Of a stretch of DNA of 64,000 bases, positions 33,001 to 41,344 are shown in pieces (position 1 is the stretch's first letter; each line of letters begins with the position of its first letter). The DNA lies in NCBI GenBank assembly GCA_031292555.1, contig JARLGV010000089.1, forward strand, positions 22,760-86,759, given 5' to 3'. Both the position numbers and the translations under genes were made by a program. Below the pieces are notes generated by a model. The model ran no database searches. It was not told the origin of the DNA and saw nothing but the letters and a program-made list of their open reading frames with translations. Source of the stretch: Fimbriimonas sp. Lineage in GTDB: Bacteria; Armatimonadota; Fimbriimonadia; Fimbriimonadales; Fimbriimonadaceae.

Positions 33001-33648
33001 TCAGCCGCGAGTCACCGATGAGTGGATTCGCGTGAGTTTGTTTCCGCCCATCGTAAGTCTGGTGTCGTTGCTGTACATCGTTCCGTCGCTGGCAAGGATC
33101 ATCATGGTTCCCGTTCCTTCTGCCGGACCTGAAAGCTCGTACGTGATAACACCCACCAAGTGGCCATTTACTTGCTTTAGTCCGGCGAAGCGGTATTTGC
33201 CTTCAAGCTTCGAGATCTGCCCAAACATATTTACCGGCATCACCGAGGTCCACGGAGTGCCGGCCTTGACAGGCTTAAGAGGCAGGTTTGTTCCGATACT
33301 TGCTGACGTGTTGTTGCCCTGGTTCCGGTTGTCGAGGGCGAACACCGTGGATTGCTCAGGCTGAAAAGTCTGTCCGCCCACAACCACGGCTCCCATTGTC
33401 AACTTGACTGTCGCAACTCCGCGCTTAACGTCAAGTACCTGCAGCTTGACTGGCACCCGCACTCTCATTGCGGAGATAGTCTTGTCGTTGCTGTCGACGC
33501 CACTCACGGTTTGGAATCGGATCACTTGACCCTTGGTGTACTTCGCGCGGAGGATGTAGCCCGCTCCGTTCTTCGAAATCTGGGCAAAACAGGAAACCGG
33601 CAGGCACAGGGCCGGCACAATTGTTAGGGCAAGCTTGGAAAGATTCAA
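33001..33648 (-). CDS. Exported hypothetical protein
   Basis: A 215-residue protein from TTG 33646-33648, chosen because AAGGA lies 8 nt upstream. It has a signal peptide ending around S-C-F-A-Q. The rest is beta-rich with many Gly/Thr/Val, and phrases such as Y-T-K-G-Q-V-I-R-F and V-K-L-T-M-G-A-V-V-V that recur in secreted beta-barrel-like or lipid-binding proteins. No family named. It is the first of a two-gene reverse-strand unit with the ArgC-like gene. Confidence 0.65.
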   Translation of the reverse strand: MNLSKLALTIVPALCLPVSCFAQISKNGAGYILRAKYTKGQVIRFQTVSGVDSNDKTISAMRVRVPVKLQVLDVKRGVATVKLTMGAVVVGGQTFQPEQSTVFALDNRNQGNNTSASIGTNLPLKPVKAGTPWTSVMPVNMFGQISKLEGKYRFAGLKQVNGHLVGVITYELSGPAEGTGTMMILASDGTMYSNDTRLTMGGNKLTRIHSSVTRG

Positions 33649-33664
33649 TCGAGTGTCCTTGTGC

Positions 33665-34438
33665 TTACTTGATGGCAATCATGTGAACGTCGAACGTCAC
33701 AATATGCATTCTCATATCGTCGCTCGGAACCGTCATCGTCAATCCGGGCGGTATCGTGATTTTTCGCTCGCCGCCGACCTTCATTCCGACGAGAGCGTCG
33801 TCGAAGCCCTTGATCGTGACATTGTCGCCGCCGATCTTGAACGTAAAGTGCTTTCCGCCGGTCTTGGTGGATTCGACAACGGCACCGTTAACGCTTGCAT
33901 CGTAGTCGACCGTCACGGTATCCCCCGCCTTAACTTCGCGACCAGAGCCTTGCTTGACGTCGGTTGCGACGATCTGATCCGCGTCCTTCGCCTGCAATAC
34001 GTCTGTGGCTTCCACGTCGAAATACAAGTCCGATTGAGCGGGAATCTTTTCGCCTTGGCCCCTGTCGCCGTAGGCAAGTGCGTAAGGAATCGAAAGCTTG
34101 CGCTTTCCGCCTTTCTGAATGCCTACCAAGCCTTGATCCCAGCCTTTGATAACCTGGCCCGCTCCAACGGTAACGTGAAGAGGATCGGCGCCAGGCTGGG
34201 TTTGATCGAAGATCGTTCCGTTCGCCAATTTGCCAACGTACTTCACCCATACCTCGTCGCCCTTCTCCACCTTCGGTCCGGTGCCCAACGCGGTGTCTTC
34301 GATGCCCAATTTGCTGAGGTGCGAACCAGTCGTGGCCTTTGTGGCGTTGCTGGCTTCAGAGCTCGAATTGGAGCCGGAGCCGCATCCAGCCAGTACGACC
34401 GCAGTCAGGGCGCCTAGAAGCGCAAGAGTAAATCGCAT
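33665..34438 (-). CDS. FKBP-type peptidyl-prolyl isomerase lipoprotein, two FKBP domains
   Basis: A 257-residue lipoprotein with a lipobox-like A-V-V-L-A-G-C-G. The first FKBP domain (about 45-145) is complete: V-K-Y-V-G-K-L-A-N-G-T-I-F-D, V-I-K-G-W-D-Q-G-L-V-G, K-L-S-I-P-Y. The second (about 150-257) is more divergent, with I-K-G-F-D-D-A-L-V-G-M-K-V-G-G-E-R. It assists folding of exported proteins at the membrane. TAGATT (34445-34450) ends 6 nt before the ATG on the reverse strand, although AAGG lies a few bases further up. Confidence 0.9.
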   Translation of the reverse strand: MRFTLALLGALTAVVLAGCGSGSNSSSEASNATKATTGSHLSKLGIEDTALGTGPKVEKGDEVWVKYVGKLANGTIFDQTQPGADPLHVTVGAGQVIKGWDQGLVGIQKGGKRKLSIPYALAYGDRGQGEKIPAQSDLYFDVEATDVLQAKDADQIVATDVKQGSGREVKAGDTVTVDYDASVNGAVVESTKTGGKHFTFKIGGDNVTIKGFDDALVGMKVGGERKITIPPGLTMTVPSDDMRMHIVTFDVHMIAIK

Positions 34439-34595
34439 TGTTCAAATCTACCTTTTTAGCGTTCGAGCAGACACGAATCTGCCCCTCGCCAGATAACAGA
34501 CGCAATATCCGTCAAGTTCCCGGCTTGACCTACCGACCTGATTGAAGGACTTGTTTCCCCTTGATTCGGAGCGAATGGGCGGTCATTCCACCCGG

Positions 34596-34601
34596 TACAC
34601 T
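34596..34601 (+). promoter_or_regulatory. -10-like TACACT before smpB
   Basis: TACACT ends 8 nt before ATG 34610; the bases between lack a Shine-Dalgarno. Confidence 0.4.
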
Positions 34602-34609
34602 CACTCCCC

Positions 34610-35089
34610 ATGGCAAAGAAGGGAGACAAGAAGGCGAGCGAAGCGCCCCGTTCGATCCAGAATCGACGGGCGAGGTTCGACTACGCCATCCTGGAGTCCC
34701 ATGAGGCGGGGATCTCCTTGGTGGGTACCGAGGTGAAGAGTCTATTTCTTGGGCAGGGTCACCTCAACGACGCCTACTGCAAGGTAGCCGATGGCGAGCT
34801 CTTTCTCGTCAATGCAGACATCGAGCCCTACGATAAGGCGAGCGTGTTCCAGCACGAACGGCGGCGGGACCGAAAACTGCTCATGCACCGCAAGGAGATC
34901 AACACTCTCGAACGAAAGTCGCTCGAAAAGGGGTTGGCCCTAATACCACTGGCCCTCTATTTCAAGAATGGCCGTGTCAAAGTCGAGGTTGGGCTCGGCC
35001 GTGGAAAGGCGCAATACGACAAGCGCGAGAAGATTGCGCAGGACGACGCCAGAAGGGAATCCGAACGCGTCCGAAATCTCCGGCTTTAG
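34610..35089 (+). CDS. smpB: SsrA-binding protein
   Basis: A 159-residue tmRNA partner for rescue of stalled ribosomes. It shows I-Q-N-R-R-A-R-F-D-Y, the tmRNA-contact motif G-T-E-V-K-S-L near residue 42, H-E-R-R-R-D-R-K-L-L-M-H-R-K-E-I and the C-terminal basic tail after G-R-G-K-A-Q-Y-D-K-R. Length is usual for the family. No tmRNA gene was found in the window. Convergent with dapF. Confidence 0.95.
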   Translation: MAKKGDKKASEAPRSIQNRRARFDYAILESHEAGISLVGTEVKSLFLGQGHLNDAYCKVADGELFLVNADIEPYDKASVFQHERRRDRKLLMHRKEINTLERKSLEKGLALIPLALYFKNGRVKVEVGLGRGKAQYDKREKIAQDDARRESERVRNLRL

Positions 35090-35120
35090 AACCCGGCCCA
35101 AGGATGGGCCAATTCCAAGC

Positions 35121-35951
35121 CTATACTTCGATCTCGCCTTCGAACACTGACTCAGCCGGCCCTGTCATAAGGACCCGCCCGTCTTCAAGGTACTCAATCT
35201 CGAGCTTTCCGCCCGGTAGCCGGATTTCCACCTTTCGGTTGGCGCGCCCGGTCACGAATGCGGCAACGGCGCTGGCGCAGGCCCCCGTGCCGCATGCCAA
35301 CGTGATTCCTGCACCGCGCTCCCAGGTTCTCTGAATGAGGTGATCCCGATCGACGACCTGGATGAAATGGACGTTCGTGCGCTTGGGGAATTCAGGATGG
35401 TGCTCCAGTACCGGCCCTACGGTCTCAAGCTCGACCTTGGCGACGTCGTCCACAAAGATGACCAGATGGGGATTGCCCATCGAAACGGCGGTGCCGGCAT
35501 ATCCGGACCCGACTGGCACTTCCGTGAACAACTGATCGGATGGTCCCACCATACCGATCTCGCCACGCGTGAGCCTTGCTTGACCCATGTCGACTCGAAA
35601 CCTGCCTGGACCCAGCATCTCCAAGGTGAGTGTTCCCGCACCTGTCTCGACTCGGACAGTTTCATCGTTCAAGTGCTTGTGATCTTGGAGAAGCCTGCCA
35701 AAGCAGCGGATGCCATTTCCACACATTTCGCTCTCCGATCCGTCCGGGTTGAACATGCGCATTCTGAACGGAGCCGACTCGCCCGGTTCAAGCAAGATCA
35801 AACCGTCGCCACCGATTCCAAAGCGGCGGTCATTTACCTTACGCGCAAACTCAGGCAGGTTGGCAGGAAGTTCGGAGTGCTGGAGGGCATCGATGACGAC
35901 AAAATCGTTACCGATGCCCTGCATCTTGGTGAAAGGAATGGTGAGGCTCAT
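35121..35951 (-). CDS. dapF: Diaminopimelate epimerase
   Basis: A 276-residue enzyme converting LL- to meso-diaminopimelate, the step after DapL. It has F-T-K-M-Q-G-I-G-N-D-F-V-V-I-D at the N-terminus. The catalytic cysteines sit in M-C-G-N-G-I-R-C and A-C-G-T-G-A-C-A, and N-P-H-L-V-I-F-V lies between them. ATG 35949-35951 is used; longer readings add an unrelated N-terminus. Third gene of the miaA-hfq-dapF run, 64 nt after hfq. Confidence 0.95.
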   Translation of the reverse strand: MSLTIPFTKMQGIGNDFVVIDALQHSELPANLPEFARKVNDRRFGIGGDGLILLEPGESAPFRMRMFNPDGSESEMCGNGIRCFGRLLQDHKHLNDETVRVETGAGTLTLEMLGPGRFRVDMGQARLTRGEIGMVGPSDQLFTEVPVGSGYAGTAVSMGNPHLVIFVDDVAKVELETVGPVLEHHPEFPKRTNVHFIQVVDRDHLIQRTWERGAGITLACGTGACASAVAAFVTGRANRKVEIRLPGGKLEIEYLEDGRVLMTGPAESVFEGEIEV

Positions 35952-36015
35952 AGGGCGTTCTTGTGTGTAGCTAGCGTACACGAGGCGCTTTTCTCGTGTA
36001 TCCGCAATTGCGGGC

Positions 36016-36264
36016 TTAATGCTCCTCGCTCTCGCCTCCCACTCGATAGGAGCTAATCGGCTTACTTGGGACAATGCTTGCCACTGCGTGCTTATAGACG
36101 AGCTGAGTGGGTTTGCCCGGGGCATCCAAGAGCACCGTGAACGCGTCGAATCCGCGGACTTGCCCACGTAGTTGAACGCTGTTCGTCAAATAGATGGTTA
36201 CGCCGATTCCCTCTTTACGAACCTGATTGAGGAACATGTCTTGGAGGTTGATAGCTTTAGCCAT
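36016..36264 (-). CDS. hfq: RNA chaperone Hfq
   Basis: An 82-residue Sm-like protein: [14 protein letters not shown] (Sm1 lead), [19 protein letters not shown] and the Sm2-type [10 protein letters not shown], close to the Y-K-H-A-I-S-T-V-V-P of classical Hfq. It forms hexamers that pair small RNAs with mRNAs. The miaA-hfq order is the same as in Proteobacteria. AGGAAG lies upstream of the start. Confidence 0.93.
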   Translation of the reverse strand: MAKAINLQDMFLNQVRKEGIGVTIYLTNSVQLRGQVRGFDAFTVLLDAPGKPTQLVYKHAVASIVPSKPISSYRVGGESEEH

Positions 36265-36273
36265 AAAAATTCG

Positions 36274-37176
36274 TCACTTCCTGCATGAATCAAACAATAC
36301 ATAATTGGATGCCTGATTTAGGGCATCCACACCTTCAAATGTCACAAGTTTCGGTTCGGACCGAAGCCAAGTTCTTTGGCGTTTGGCGTACCGCCTTGTG
36401 TCCGCGATCGTTGTCGCGACTGCCTCTTCGATTTCGATCTCACCTGCGAGATGCTCCCATATAGCTCGGTATCCGAGGGCGCGCATTCCCGGGTCGGATA
36501 AAGTGTATCCGTTGTCCCGAAGATCACGTACTTCTTGGACCCAACCATTGTGAACCATCTCTACGACTCTACGTGTGATACGGTCCGACGTGTCGGATGG
36601 CTCCCTCACTACGGCGAGTTTTGTTTTTTCGAATGGGGGAAGATTCACCGGCACGGACGGTTTCCAGTGGCTCAACCGTTCGATCGTTCGTTGGACTCGA
36701 ACACGATTCTTTAGATCCACGCGACTAGACTCGTCCGGAGCCACCCTCCGCAGTTCGCTCACTAGGTCTTCCAGCGTCCGTTCGTCGAGTTTGCGTCGTA
36801 ATTCCGGATCCGGAGCGGGGGCCATATCGGTGTATTCCTCAAAGAGGGCACGAACATAGAGTCCTGTACCGCCGACCAAGACCACGTTGCGCCCTCTCTC
36901 CCAGCAATCCCGCAAAACAGCCTGCGCCAGGAGAACGTACTCGCCAACACCGAAGCTCTCAGAGGGTTTGCGGATATCGAGAAGCCTGTACGATGATTTG
37001 TTGGACGGTTTTGCCGTCCCGATATCCATTCCTTGGTAGATCTGAAAGGCGTCTGCATTGATCAACTGGGCATCGAGTTCGTGCGCTATCGATTCGGCGA
37101 GTTCCGTCTTTCCCGATGCAGTCGGTCCCATGATTCCAATGAGCCTTGGTATTCCGCTTCGATGTTGTTCCGCCAT
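36274..37176 (-). CDS. miaA: tRNA dimethylallyltransferase
   Basis: A 300-residue enzyme adding an isopentenyl group to A37 of tRNAs reading UNN codons. P-loop G-P-T-A-S-G-K-T-E-L at about residue 17, then Q-I-Y-Q-G-M-D-I-G-T-A-K-P, G-G-T-G-L-Y-V-R-A-L, and C-terminal R-Y-A-K-R-Q-R-T-W-L-R. GAGGG lies upstream of the ATG. It is followed 9 nt later by hfq. Confidence 0.95.
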   Translation of the reverse strand: MAEQHRSGIPRLIGIMGPTASGKTELAESIAHELDAQLINADAFQIYQGMDIGTAKPSNKSSYRLLDIRKPSESFGVGEYVLLAQAVLRDCWERGRNVVLVGGTGLYVRALFEEYTDMAPAPDPELRRKLDERTLEDLVSELRRVAPDESSRVDLKNRVRVQRTIERLSHWKPSVPVNLPPFEKTKLAVVREPSDTSDRITRRVVEMVHNGWVQEVRDLRDNGYTLSDPGMRALGYRAIWEHLAGEIEIEEAVATTIADTRRYAKRQRTWLRSEPKLVTFEGVDALNQASNYVLFDSCRK

Positions 37177-37337
37177 GTTTCCCTCAGTGATTGTGAATGG
37201 ATTGCTCTAGACATCGGGCACGGATAAGGTAAGACAGTACAAAGAAACTCCGGGACATCTCCACCCCTCTAAAAGAGGGCGAGGAGGGAAGATCGCGGCG
37301 ATCATGCCAATCGCGGCACCTGGTGCAAATGGGCCGC

Positions 37338-37859
37338 CTAAAAGTCCATTAGCGCGCAAATCGGATACTCGAGCAGATTCTCACGCCCTTCCAGGAACGT
37401 GAGTTCGATGAGGAAACCCAATCCGCAGACGACTCCCCCGAGTCTTTCAACGAGGCGTGCTGCCGCCGCTGCTGTTCCACCGGTAGCAAGGAGGTCGTCC
37501 ACGATGTATGCCTTCTGGCCCGGCTTTAGGGCATCGACGTGCATTTCTACCGTGTTCGTTCCATATTCGAGGGCGTACTCTTCCGTGATCCGGTCATACG
37601 GGAGTTTGCCGAGTTTTCGGGCCATGACGAACGGAACTCCAAGCTCAAGTGCAACGGGCACCCCGAAGATGAATCCTCGACTCTCGATGCCGATCACCGC
37701 TTCAGCGCCCTTCGCTTTGGCATCCTGTGCAATGAGGTGGCACACCTGCTGAAAGGCGGCGGGATCCTCGAGAACAGGAGTGATATCTTTGAAAAGAATG
37801 CCGGGCTTGGGGAAATCAGGGACGTCCCGAATAAGGTCGCGGGCGAGTAGGTCAGACAT
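37338..37859 (-). CDS. apt: Adenine phosphoribosyltransferase
   Basis: A 173-residue purine salvage enzyme forming AMP from adenine and PRPP. F-P-K-P-G-I-L-F-K-D-I-T-P near residue 16, E-S-R-G-F-I-F-G, and the PRPP loop Y-I-V-D-D-L-L-A-T-G-G-T-A near residue 119. Length matches the family. On the reverse strand TAACAT (37869-37874) ends 9 nt before the ATG and no Shine-Dalgarno is seen. Confidence 0.95.
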   Translation of the reverse strand: MSDLLARDLIRDVPDFPKPGILFKDITPVLEDPAAFQQVCHLIAQDAKAKGAEAVIGIESRGFIFGVPVALELGVPFVMARKLGKLPYDRITEEYALEYGTNTVEMHVDALKPGQKAYIVDDLLATGGTAAAAARLVERLGGVVCGLGFLIELTFLEGRENLLEYPICALMDF

Positions 37860-37917
37860 GACTACGGCATGTTACCCATGCACTGCCCACGGCTTCCTGT
37901 GATGCGGTCAGGCGTGG

Positions 37918-38259
37918 CTAAAAGTCGCCCCCGCCCATGTCGAAACCGCCTGAACTGCTATCGAAGGCGGAATCGCCTCCCATGAAGTCTCCGCCGCCAA
38001 AGCCTGAGTCCGAGGAGTCCATGAAGCCGCCCTGGTCGGCCATCATCGCGGACTCGGCCGCTCCAAATGCAATATCTGTTGCTATATCGGCTGCCACCAT
38101 TCCTGCGATCAGTGGCGTGTCGTCGACGATCACGACGTCAGGATCGCCGTAGATCGGGCCCTGACGATAGATCGATTGTCGGTTGCTGGTCGCGGCAAAG
38201 ACGATCAAGGCGACTAGCGCCACAAAGATCAGGATCATGACCAGGAAGATCGTGCTCAT
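37918..38259 (-). CDS. Small membrane protein with Gly/Asp/Phe-rich tail
   Basis: A 113-residue protein with one strong N-terminal membrane helix (about 4-23), a short middle region, and a low-complexity C-terminus rich in Gly, Asp, Ser and Phe (repeats of G-G-G-D-F and F-D-x-x-x-G-G). Such tails are frequent in small membrane proteins of unknown role. TATAGT ends exactly 6 nt before the start on the reverse strand and there is no Shine-Dalgarno. Confidence 0.65.
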   Translation of the reverse strand: MSTIFLVMILIFVALVALIVFAATSNRQSIYRQGPIYGDPDVVIVDDTPLIAGMVAADIATDIAFGAAESAMMADQGGFMDSSDSGFGGGDFMGGDSAFDSSSGGFDMGGGDF

Positions 38260-38265
38260 ACAAAC

Positions 38266-38271
38266 ACTATA
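38266..38271 (-). promoter_or_regulatory. -10-like TATAGT, leaderless spacing
   Basis: The reverse strand reads TATAGT, then GTTTGT, then ATG. The 6-nt gap and absence of a Shine-Dalgarno fit a leaderless mRNA for the 37918-38259 gene. Confidence 0.5.
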
Positions 38272-38359
38272 ACGTTGGACTTCCCCAAAGGGTGGCAGGA
38301 TTTGTCCTCAGGGGCGTCGCAAACGGTGCGACTGAATGTCGCTGCGAACAAAATGGGAC

Positions 38360-38383
38360 AAAAGGGTCGATGCCGATCGACCC
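38360..38383 (-). terminator. Hairpin after the ferredoxin gene
   Basis: Reverse strand: stem GGGTCGA / TCGACCC with a 6-nt loop, followed by TTTTGT. It lies about 20 nt past the ferredoxin stop. Confidence 0.65.
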
Positions 38384-38403
38384 GAGGATTTCTATGCCAG
38401 CTA

Positions 38404-38727
38404 TTAGGGCTCCAGTTCTACGCCCGGTTCCCAACCTTGCACACTGGCTCTCATTAGGACCTCAAGCTCATAGTCCCTGTCCACTCGGATCTGGCAGGAA
38501 AGCCGGAACTGTCCCAAGACGCCGTCCTCCTCCAAACTCAGACGCTCGGTTTCACCCATCGGGGGCTCTTCGCCTGTGATCGATACCCGGCATGTCGTGC
38601 ATTTGGCTTGCCCTCCGCAACGGTGGCTGACGTCGACTCCGTTCTGCTCTAGTCCAAGCGCAAGCTTGGTGCCCTCTGCGACCTCGAATGGGTCAAACCC
38701 CTGGGCGTGAATCTTGAAAGTTTTCAT
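38404..38727 (-). CDS. 2Fe-2S ferredoxin
   Basis: A 107-residue plant-type ferredoxin domain. Cluster cysteines are in C-G-G-Q-A-K-C-T-T-C near residues 37-46 and a fourth in L-S-C-Q near residue 77. The spacing C-x5-C-x2-C is near that of adrenodoxin- and ISC-type ferredoxins. It probably serves as a soluble electron carrier; the partner is unknown. On the reverse strand TATCCT (38736-38741) ends 8 nt before the ATG with no Shine-Dalgarno. Confidence 0.85.
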   Translation of the reverse strand: MKTFKIHAQGFDPFEVAEGTKLALGLEQNGVDVSHRCGGQAKCTTCRVSITGEEPPMGETERLSLEEDGVLGQFRLSCQIRVDRDYELEVLMRASVQGWEPGVELEP

Positions 38728-38803
38728 CCGGCGAAGGATACTTGACCTTTAGTCAAAACGCGCAAGATATTCATTTCGTTTTGCGTAGGGTAAACCGCAG
38801 CGC

Positions 38804-39262
38804 ATGTCTACGATTCATGAATATCCAGCGACCGTGACCTGGACAGGAGGTCGCGAAGGTCAAGGAACCATAGCCAACCATCATAGCGGAACGCAAATCG
38901 GCATCGCAGTGCCGACCGAGTTTCAAGGTACGGGAAGCGGTTCCAATCCAGAGGAACTCCTGACAAGTGCGGTTGCCGGATGCTACACGATCACATTTGG
39001 CATTGTTGCTGCCAATCGAAAGGTCCCCATCGAGCGGCTGGAAGTCGACGTAGTCGGATCCGTGGAACAAAATGGTGCCTCCTTAACGTTCAAGCAAATC
39101 ACGATTCGACCCAAGATCACCCTGTCCTCCGATGCCACTGAGGCCCAGGTTGCCTCGGCAGCCGATCTTGCACACAAGGCGGACGGATACTGCATCGTAA
39201 CCAACGCAGTGAGGGGGAAGGTCGAAGTCATCGTCGATCCGGTCGTAACTCGCGCTGACTGA
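38804..39262 (+). CDS. OsmC/Ohr-family peroxiredoxin
   Basis: A 152-residue thiol peroxidase-like protein with the family's two reactive cysteines: the first in T-S-A-V-A-G-C-Y-T (about residue 60) and the second in D-G-Y-C-I-V-T-N (about residue 125). N-P-E-E-L-L lies just before the first. The OsmC subgroup detoxifies organic peroxides using lipoyl-type reductants. TAGGGT lies 12 nt upstream. Divergent from the ferredoxin gene. Confidence 0.88.
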   Translation: MSTIHEYPATVTWTGGREGQGTIANHHSGTQIGIAVPTEFQGTGSGSNPEELLTSAVAGCYTITFGIVAANRKVPIERLEVDVVGSVEQNGASLTFKQITIRPKITLSSDATEAQVASAADLAHKADGYCIVTNAVRGKVEVIVDPVVTRAD

Positions 39263-39332
39263 CGTGCTTGCTAGGCTGCTCCGCTGTGGTCATCCGACGG
39301 CCGATTCCTCAAGACGGGTAAAACCATAGTTG

Positions 39333-40124
39333 ATGCGAAAAAAGCTCGTTGTCGGCAATTGGAAAATGAACATGACTCGCGCCCAGGCAAAGGCTGCGGT
39401 AGAGTCGTTGGTTCAGCTTGTCGATCCCAAAACTGAAGTCGAGGTTGCGATTTGTCCTCCGTTCCTTTCGATCGAATCTGTTGTCACTGTATTTAGCGGC
39501 ACTCCATTCCAAGTGGGGGCCCAAGATGTCTTTTGGATGCCTTCGGGCGCCTTTACCGGATGCGTGAGCACCTCCATGCTCGCCGACGCCGGATGTGAAC
39601 TCTGTATCGTTGGACACAGCGAGACCCGCGGCCGCTTTGGAAAGCTGGAAGTGCCTGCAACCACGGTCGCCTACTTCGCCGAATCTGATGAAACGGTGAA
39701 TCTGAAGATCAAAGCTCTGCTGGCTCAGTCGATCCGCCCAATTCTATGCGTTGGCGAGACCTTGGAAGAGCGAAATGAAGGACGAACCGACGAAGTGATC
39801 GCCGCCCAACTGAAGGGAGCATTCGTTGGTATCACCGCCGCTGACTACAAAGCCGGCGTGGTCGCCTACGAACCGGTCTGGGCAATCGGTACCGGAAAGA
39901 CCTGCGATAACGCTGAGGCCAATCGCGTCTGCGGATTTATCCGCGAGCAATTGCGTGCCATTCTTGACGCCAGCACGGCCGACTCGATTAGGATCCTATA
40001 CGGAGGAAGCGTTAAGCCGTCCAATGCCAAGGACCTTTTCGCCCAGCCAGAGATCGATGGCGGACTTGTAGGGGGAGCCAGTCTAGACCCGAAGGACTTC
40101 AGCGAAGTCATTCAGGGCGCCTAG
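39333..40124 (+). CDS. tpiA: Triosephosphate isomerase
   Basis: A 263-residue glycolytic TIM barrel interconverting dihydroxyacetone phosphate and glyceraldehyde 3-phosphate. Active-site Lys in G-N-W-K-M-N, His in I-V-G-H-S-E-T-R, Glu in A-Y-E-P-V-W-A-I-G-T-G, and the phosphate loop in Y-G-G-S-V-K-P-S-N. I use ATG 39333; an overlapping TTG just before it is less likely. The next gene starts 7 nt after the stop. Confidence 0.96.
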   Translation: MRKKLVVGNWKMNMTRAQAKAAVESLVQLVDPKTEVEVAICPPFLSIESVVTVFSGTPFQVGAQDVFWMPSGAFTGCVSTSMLADAGCELCIVGHSETRGRFGKLEVPATTVAYFAESDETVNLKIKALLAQSIRPILCVGETLEERNEGRTDEVIAAQLKGAFVGITAADYKAGVVAYEPVWAIGTGKTCDNAEANRVCGFIREQLRAILDASTADSIRILYGGSVKPSNAKDLFAQPEIDGGLVGGASLDPKDFSEVIQGA

Positions 40125-40131
40125 TCGAATC

Positions 40132-40683
40132 ATGAACACTGGTGCGCGAACTGTTTCGTCCTCGCGCACCGAGATGTCCGAGGTTATGCAGCCCCAGGAT
40201 GCCAACTTCTTGGGGAAGGTTTTTGGGGGCTCCATCCTCTCAAAGATCGACTTGTGTGCTTATGCCACATCGGCCCGCTTTGCGGGGACCATCTGCGTCA
40301 CTGCAAGTTTCGACCGCGTCGATTTTCACGAACCGATCGAAGTCGGAGAACTGGTCACGTTTGTCGGGCATGTATCCTACGTCGGTCGTTCGAGCCTGGA
40401 AGTGACGATCGAGATCTACGCCGAAAACGTTATGCGCGGCACCAAGCGGCACACAAACACGGCGCGAGTGACGATGGTGGCCTTGAGAGACGGAAAAACC
40501 GTCGAAGTGCCAAGACTGATATGTGAGTCGAGGGACGACAAAGTTCGGTATCTGGAAGGAAGACTGCGCCGCGAGCTTAGGGCTCGTCAGGCGGAGGATC
40601 GGGCTAGAATCCACGCGAAATTCGCGGAAGCCGATGACACAGAACTAGACCGCCTTCTTGCAGCCGATCGCCTGTCGGAGTAG
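40132..40683 (+). CDS. Acyl-CoA thioesterase (hotdog fold)
   Basis: A 183-residue member of the YciA/acyl-CoA hydrolase group. F-G-G-S-I-L-S-K-I-D (HotDog helix, usually G-G-x-x-L-x-x-x-D), then V-D-F-H-E-P-I-E-V-G-E-L-V-T-F, and Y-V-G-R-S-S-L-E-V-T-I-E-I-Y. These are typical of enzymes that hydrolyse medium- or long-chain acyl-CoA. A C-terminal helical, Arg-rich tail (about 135-183) is extra. It lies 7 nt after tpiA and is probably co-transcribed with it. Confidence 0.85.
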   Translation: MNTGARTVSSSRTEMSEVMQPQDANFLGKVFGGSILSKIDLCAYATSARFAGTICVTASFDRVDFHEPIEVGELVTFVGHVSYVGRSSLEVTIEIYAENVMRGTKRHTNTARVTMVALRDGKTVEVPRLICESRDDKVRYLEGRLRRELRARQAEDRARIHAKFAEADDTELDRLLAADRLSE

Positions 40684-40753
40684 TCCTGGGACCTCAAGCC
40701 CGCAAAAATCCGGGACTCGCGACAAGTCTCCGACGATCCACAGTTTGTCATCG

Positions 40754-40759
40754 TATGAT
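40754..40759 (+). promoter_or_regulatory. -10-like TATGAT, leaderless spacing
   Basis: TATGAT ends 6 nt before ATG 40766 and no Shine-Dalgarno lies between. Confidence 0.45.
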
Positions 40760-40765
40760 ATTTCA

Positions 40766-41341
40766 ATGGAAATGTCCCGTTCCTCGGGCCGTACGCGTTA
40801 CGGACTGATTTCTCTTTCGGTTGTCCTTTTCATCGGTGGCGCGTTGGGTTGGCGAACCCTGAATGCATACCGATCGAAGGAAGCAAGCGCAAATTACACG
40901 ATGACCTACCCTAGCGTGCCCAGCGGTTGGAAGGCTCTTCCCCACGGGCCCCAGACTCTTTTCCTTTACCAGCATCCGAAATCGAAGATCCTGATCTGTG
41001 GTGCCGTGAACCAGGTCATAGATGACATCAACCCGACTCCGGAATTGGGAACCGATAGCCTTGCCAAACAGTACGTCGACGTGACGCGTGACAATATGCA
41101 GGGATGGTCGGCAAGTTTGCTCGATCGGGTTGGCGCCAACGGGACCGAATTCAGATTGATCCGGAGGTCGGAAAAAGGACATGTAGTAGTGGATGCGTTC
41201 GCCGTTCGAGGGAACACGACCGTACTAATCTCTTTGTCTGGTCGAGACCAACACGTCCATGATGTCGATGACCGAATGGATCAATTCCGCGCGTTTTTGT
41301 CGAACGTTAAGTTCACCCGCGCGGACATGAGCAACTTTTAG
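40766..41341 (+). CDS. Hypothetical single-pass membrane protein
   Basis: A 191-residue protein with one N-terminal membrane helix (about 13-31) after basic residues, then an exported ~155-residue domain with mixed alpha/beta pattern (P-S-G-W-K-A-L-P-H-G-P-Q-T-L-F-L-Y and G-T-E-F-R-L-I-R-R). The layout recalls small lipoprotein-like/PsbP-like domains, which is not enough for a name. The stop lies 3 nt from the atpG stop on the other strand. Confidence 0.65.
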   Translation: MEMSRSSGRTRYGLISLSVVLFIGGALGWRTLNAYRSKEASANYTMTYPSVPSGWKALPHGPQTLFLYQHPKSKILICGAVNQVIDDINPTPELGTDSLAKQYVDVTRDNMQGWSASLLDRVGANGTEFRLIRRSEKGHVVVDAFAVRGNTTVLISLSGRDQHVHDVDDRMDQFRAFLSNVKFTRADMSNF

Positions 41342-41344
41342 CAG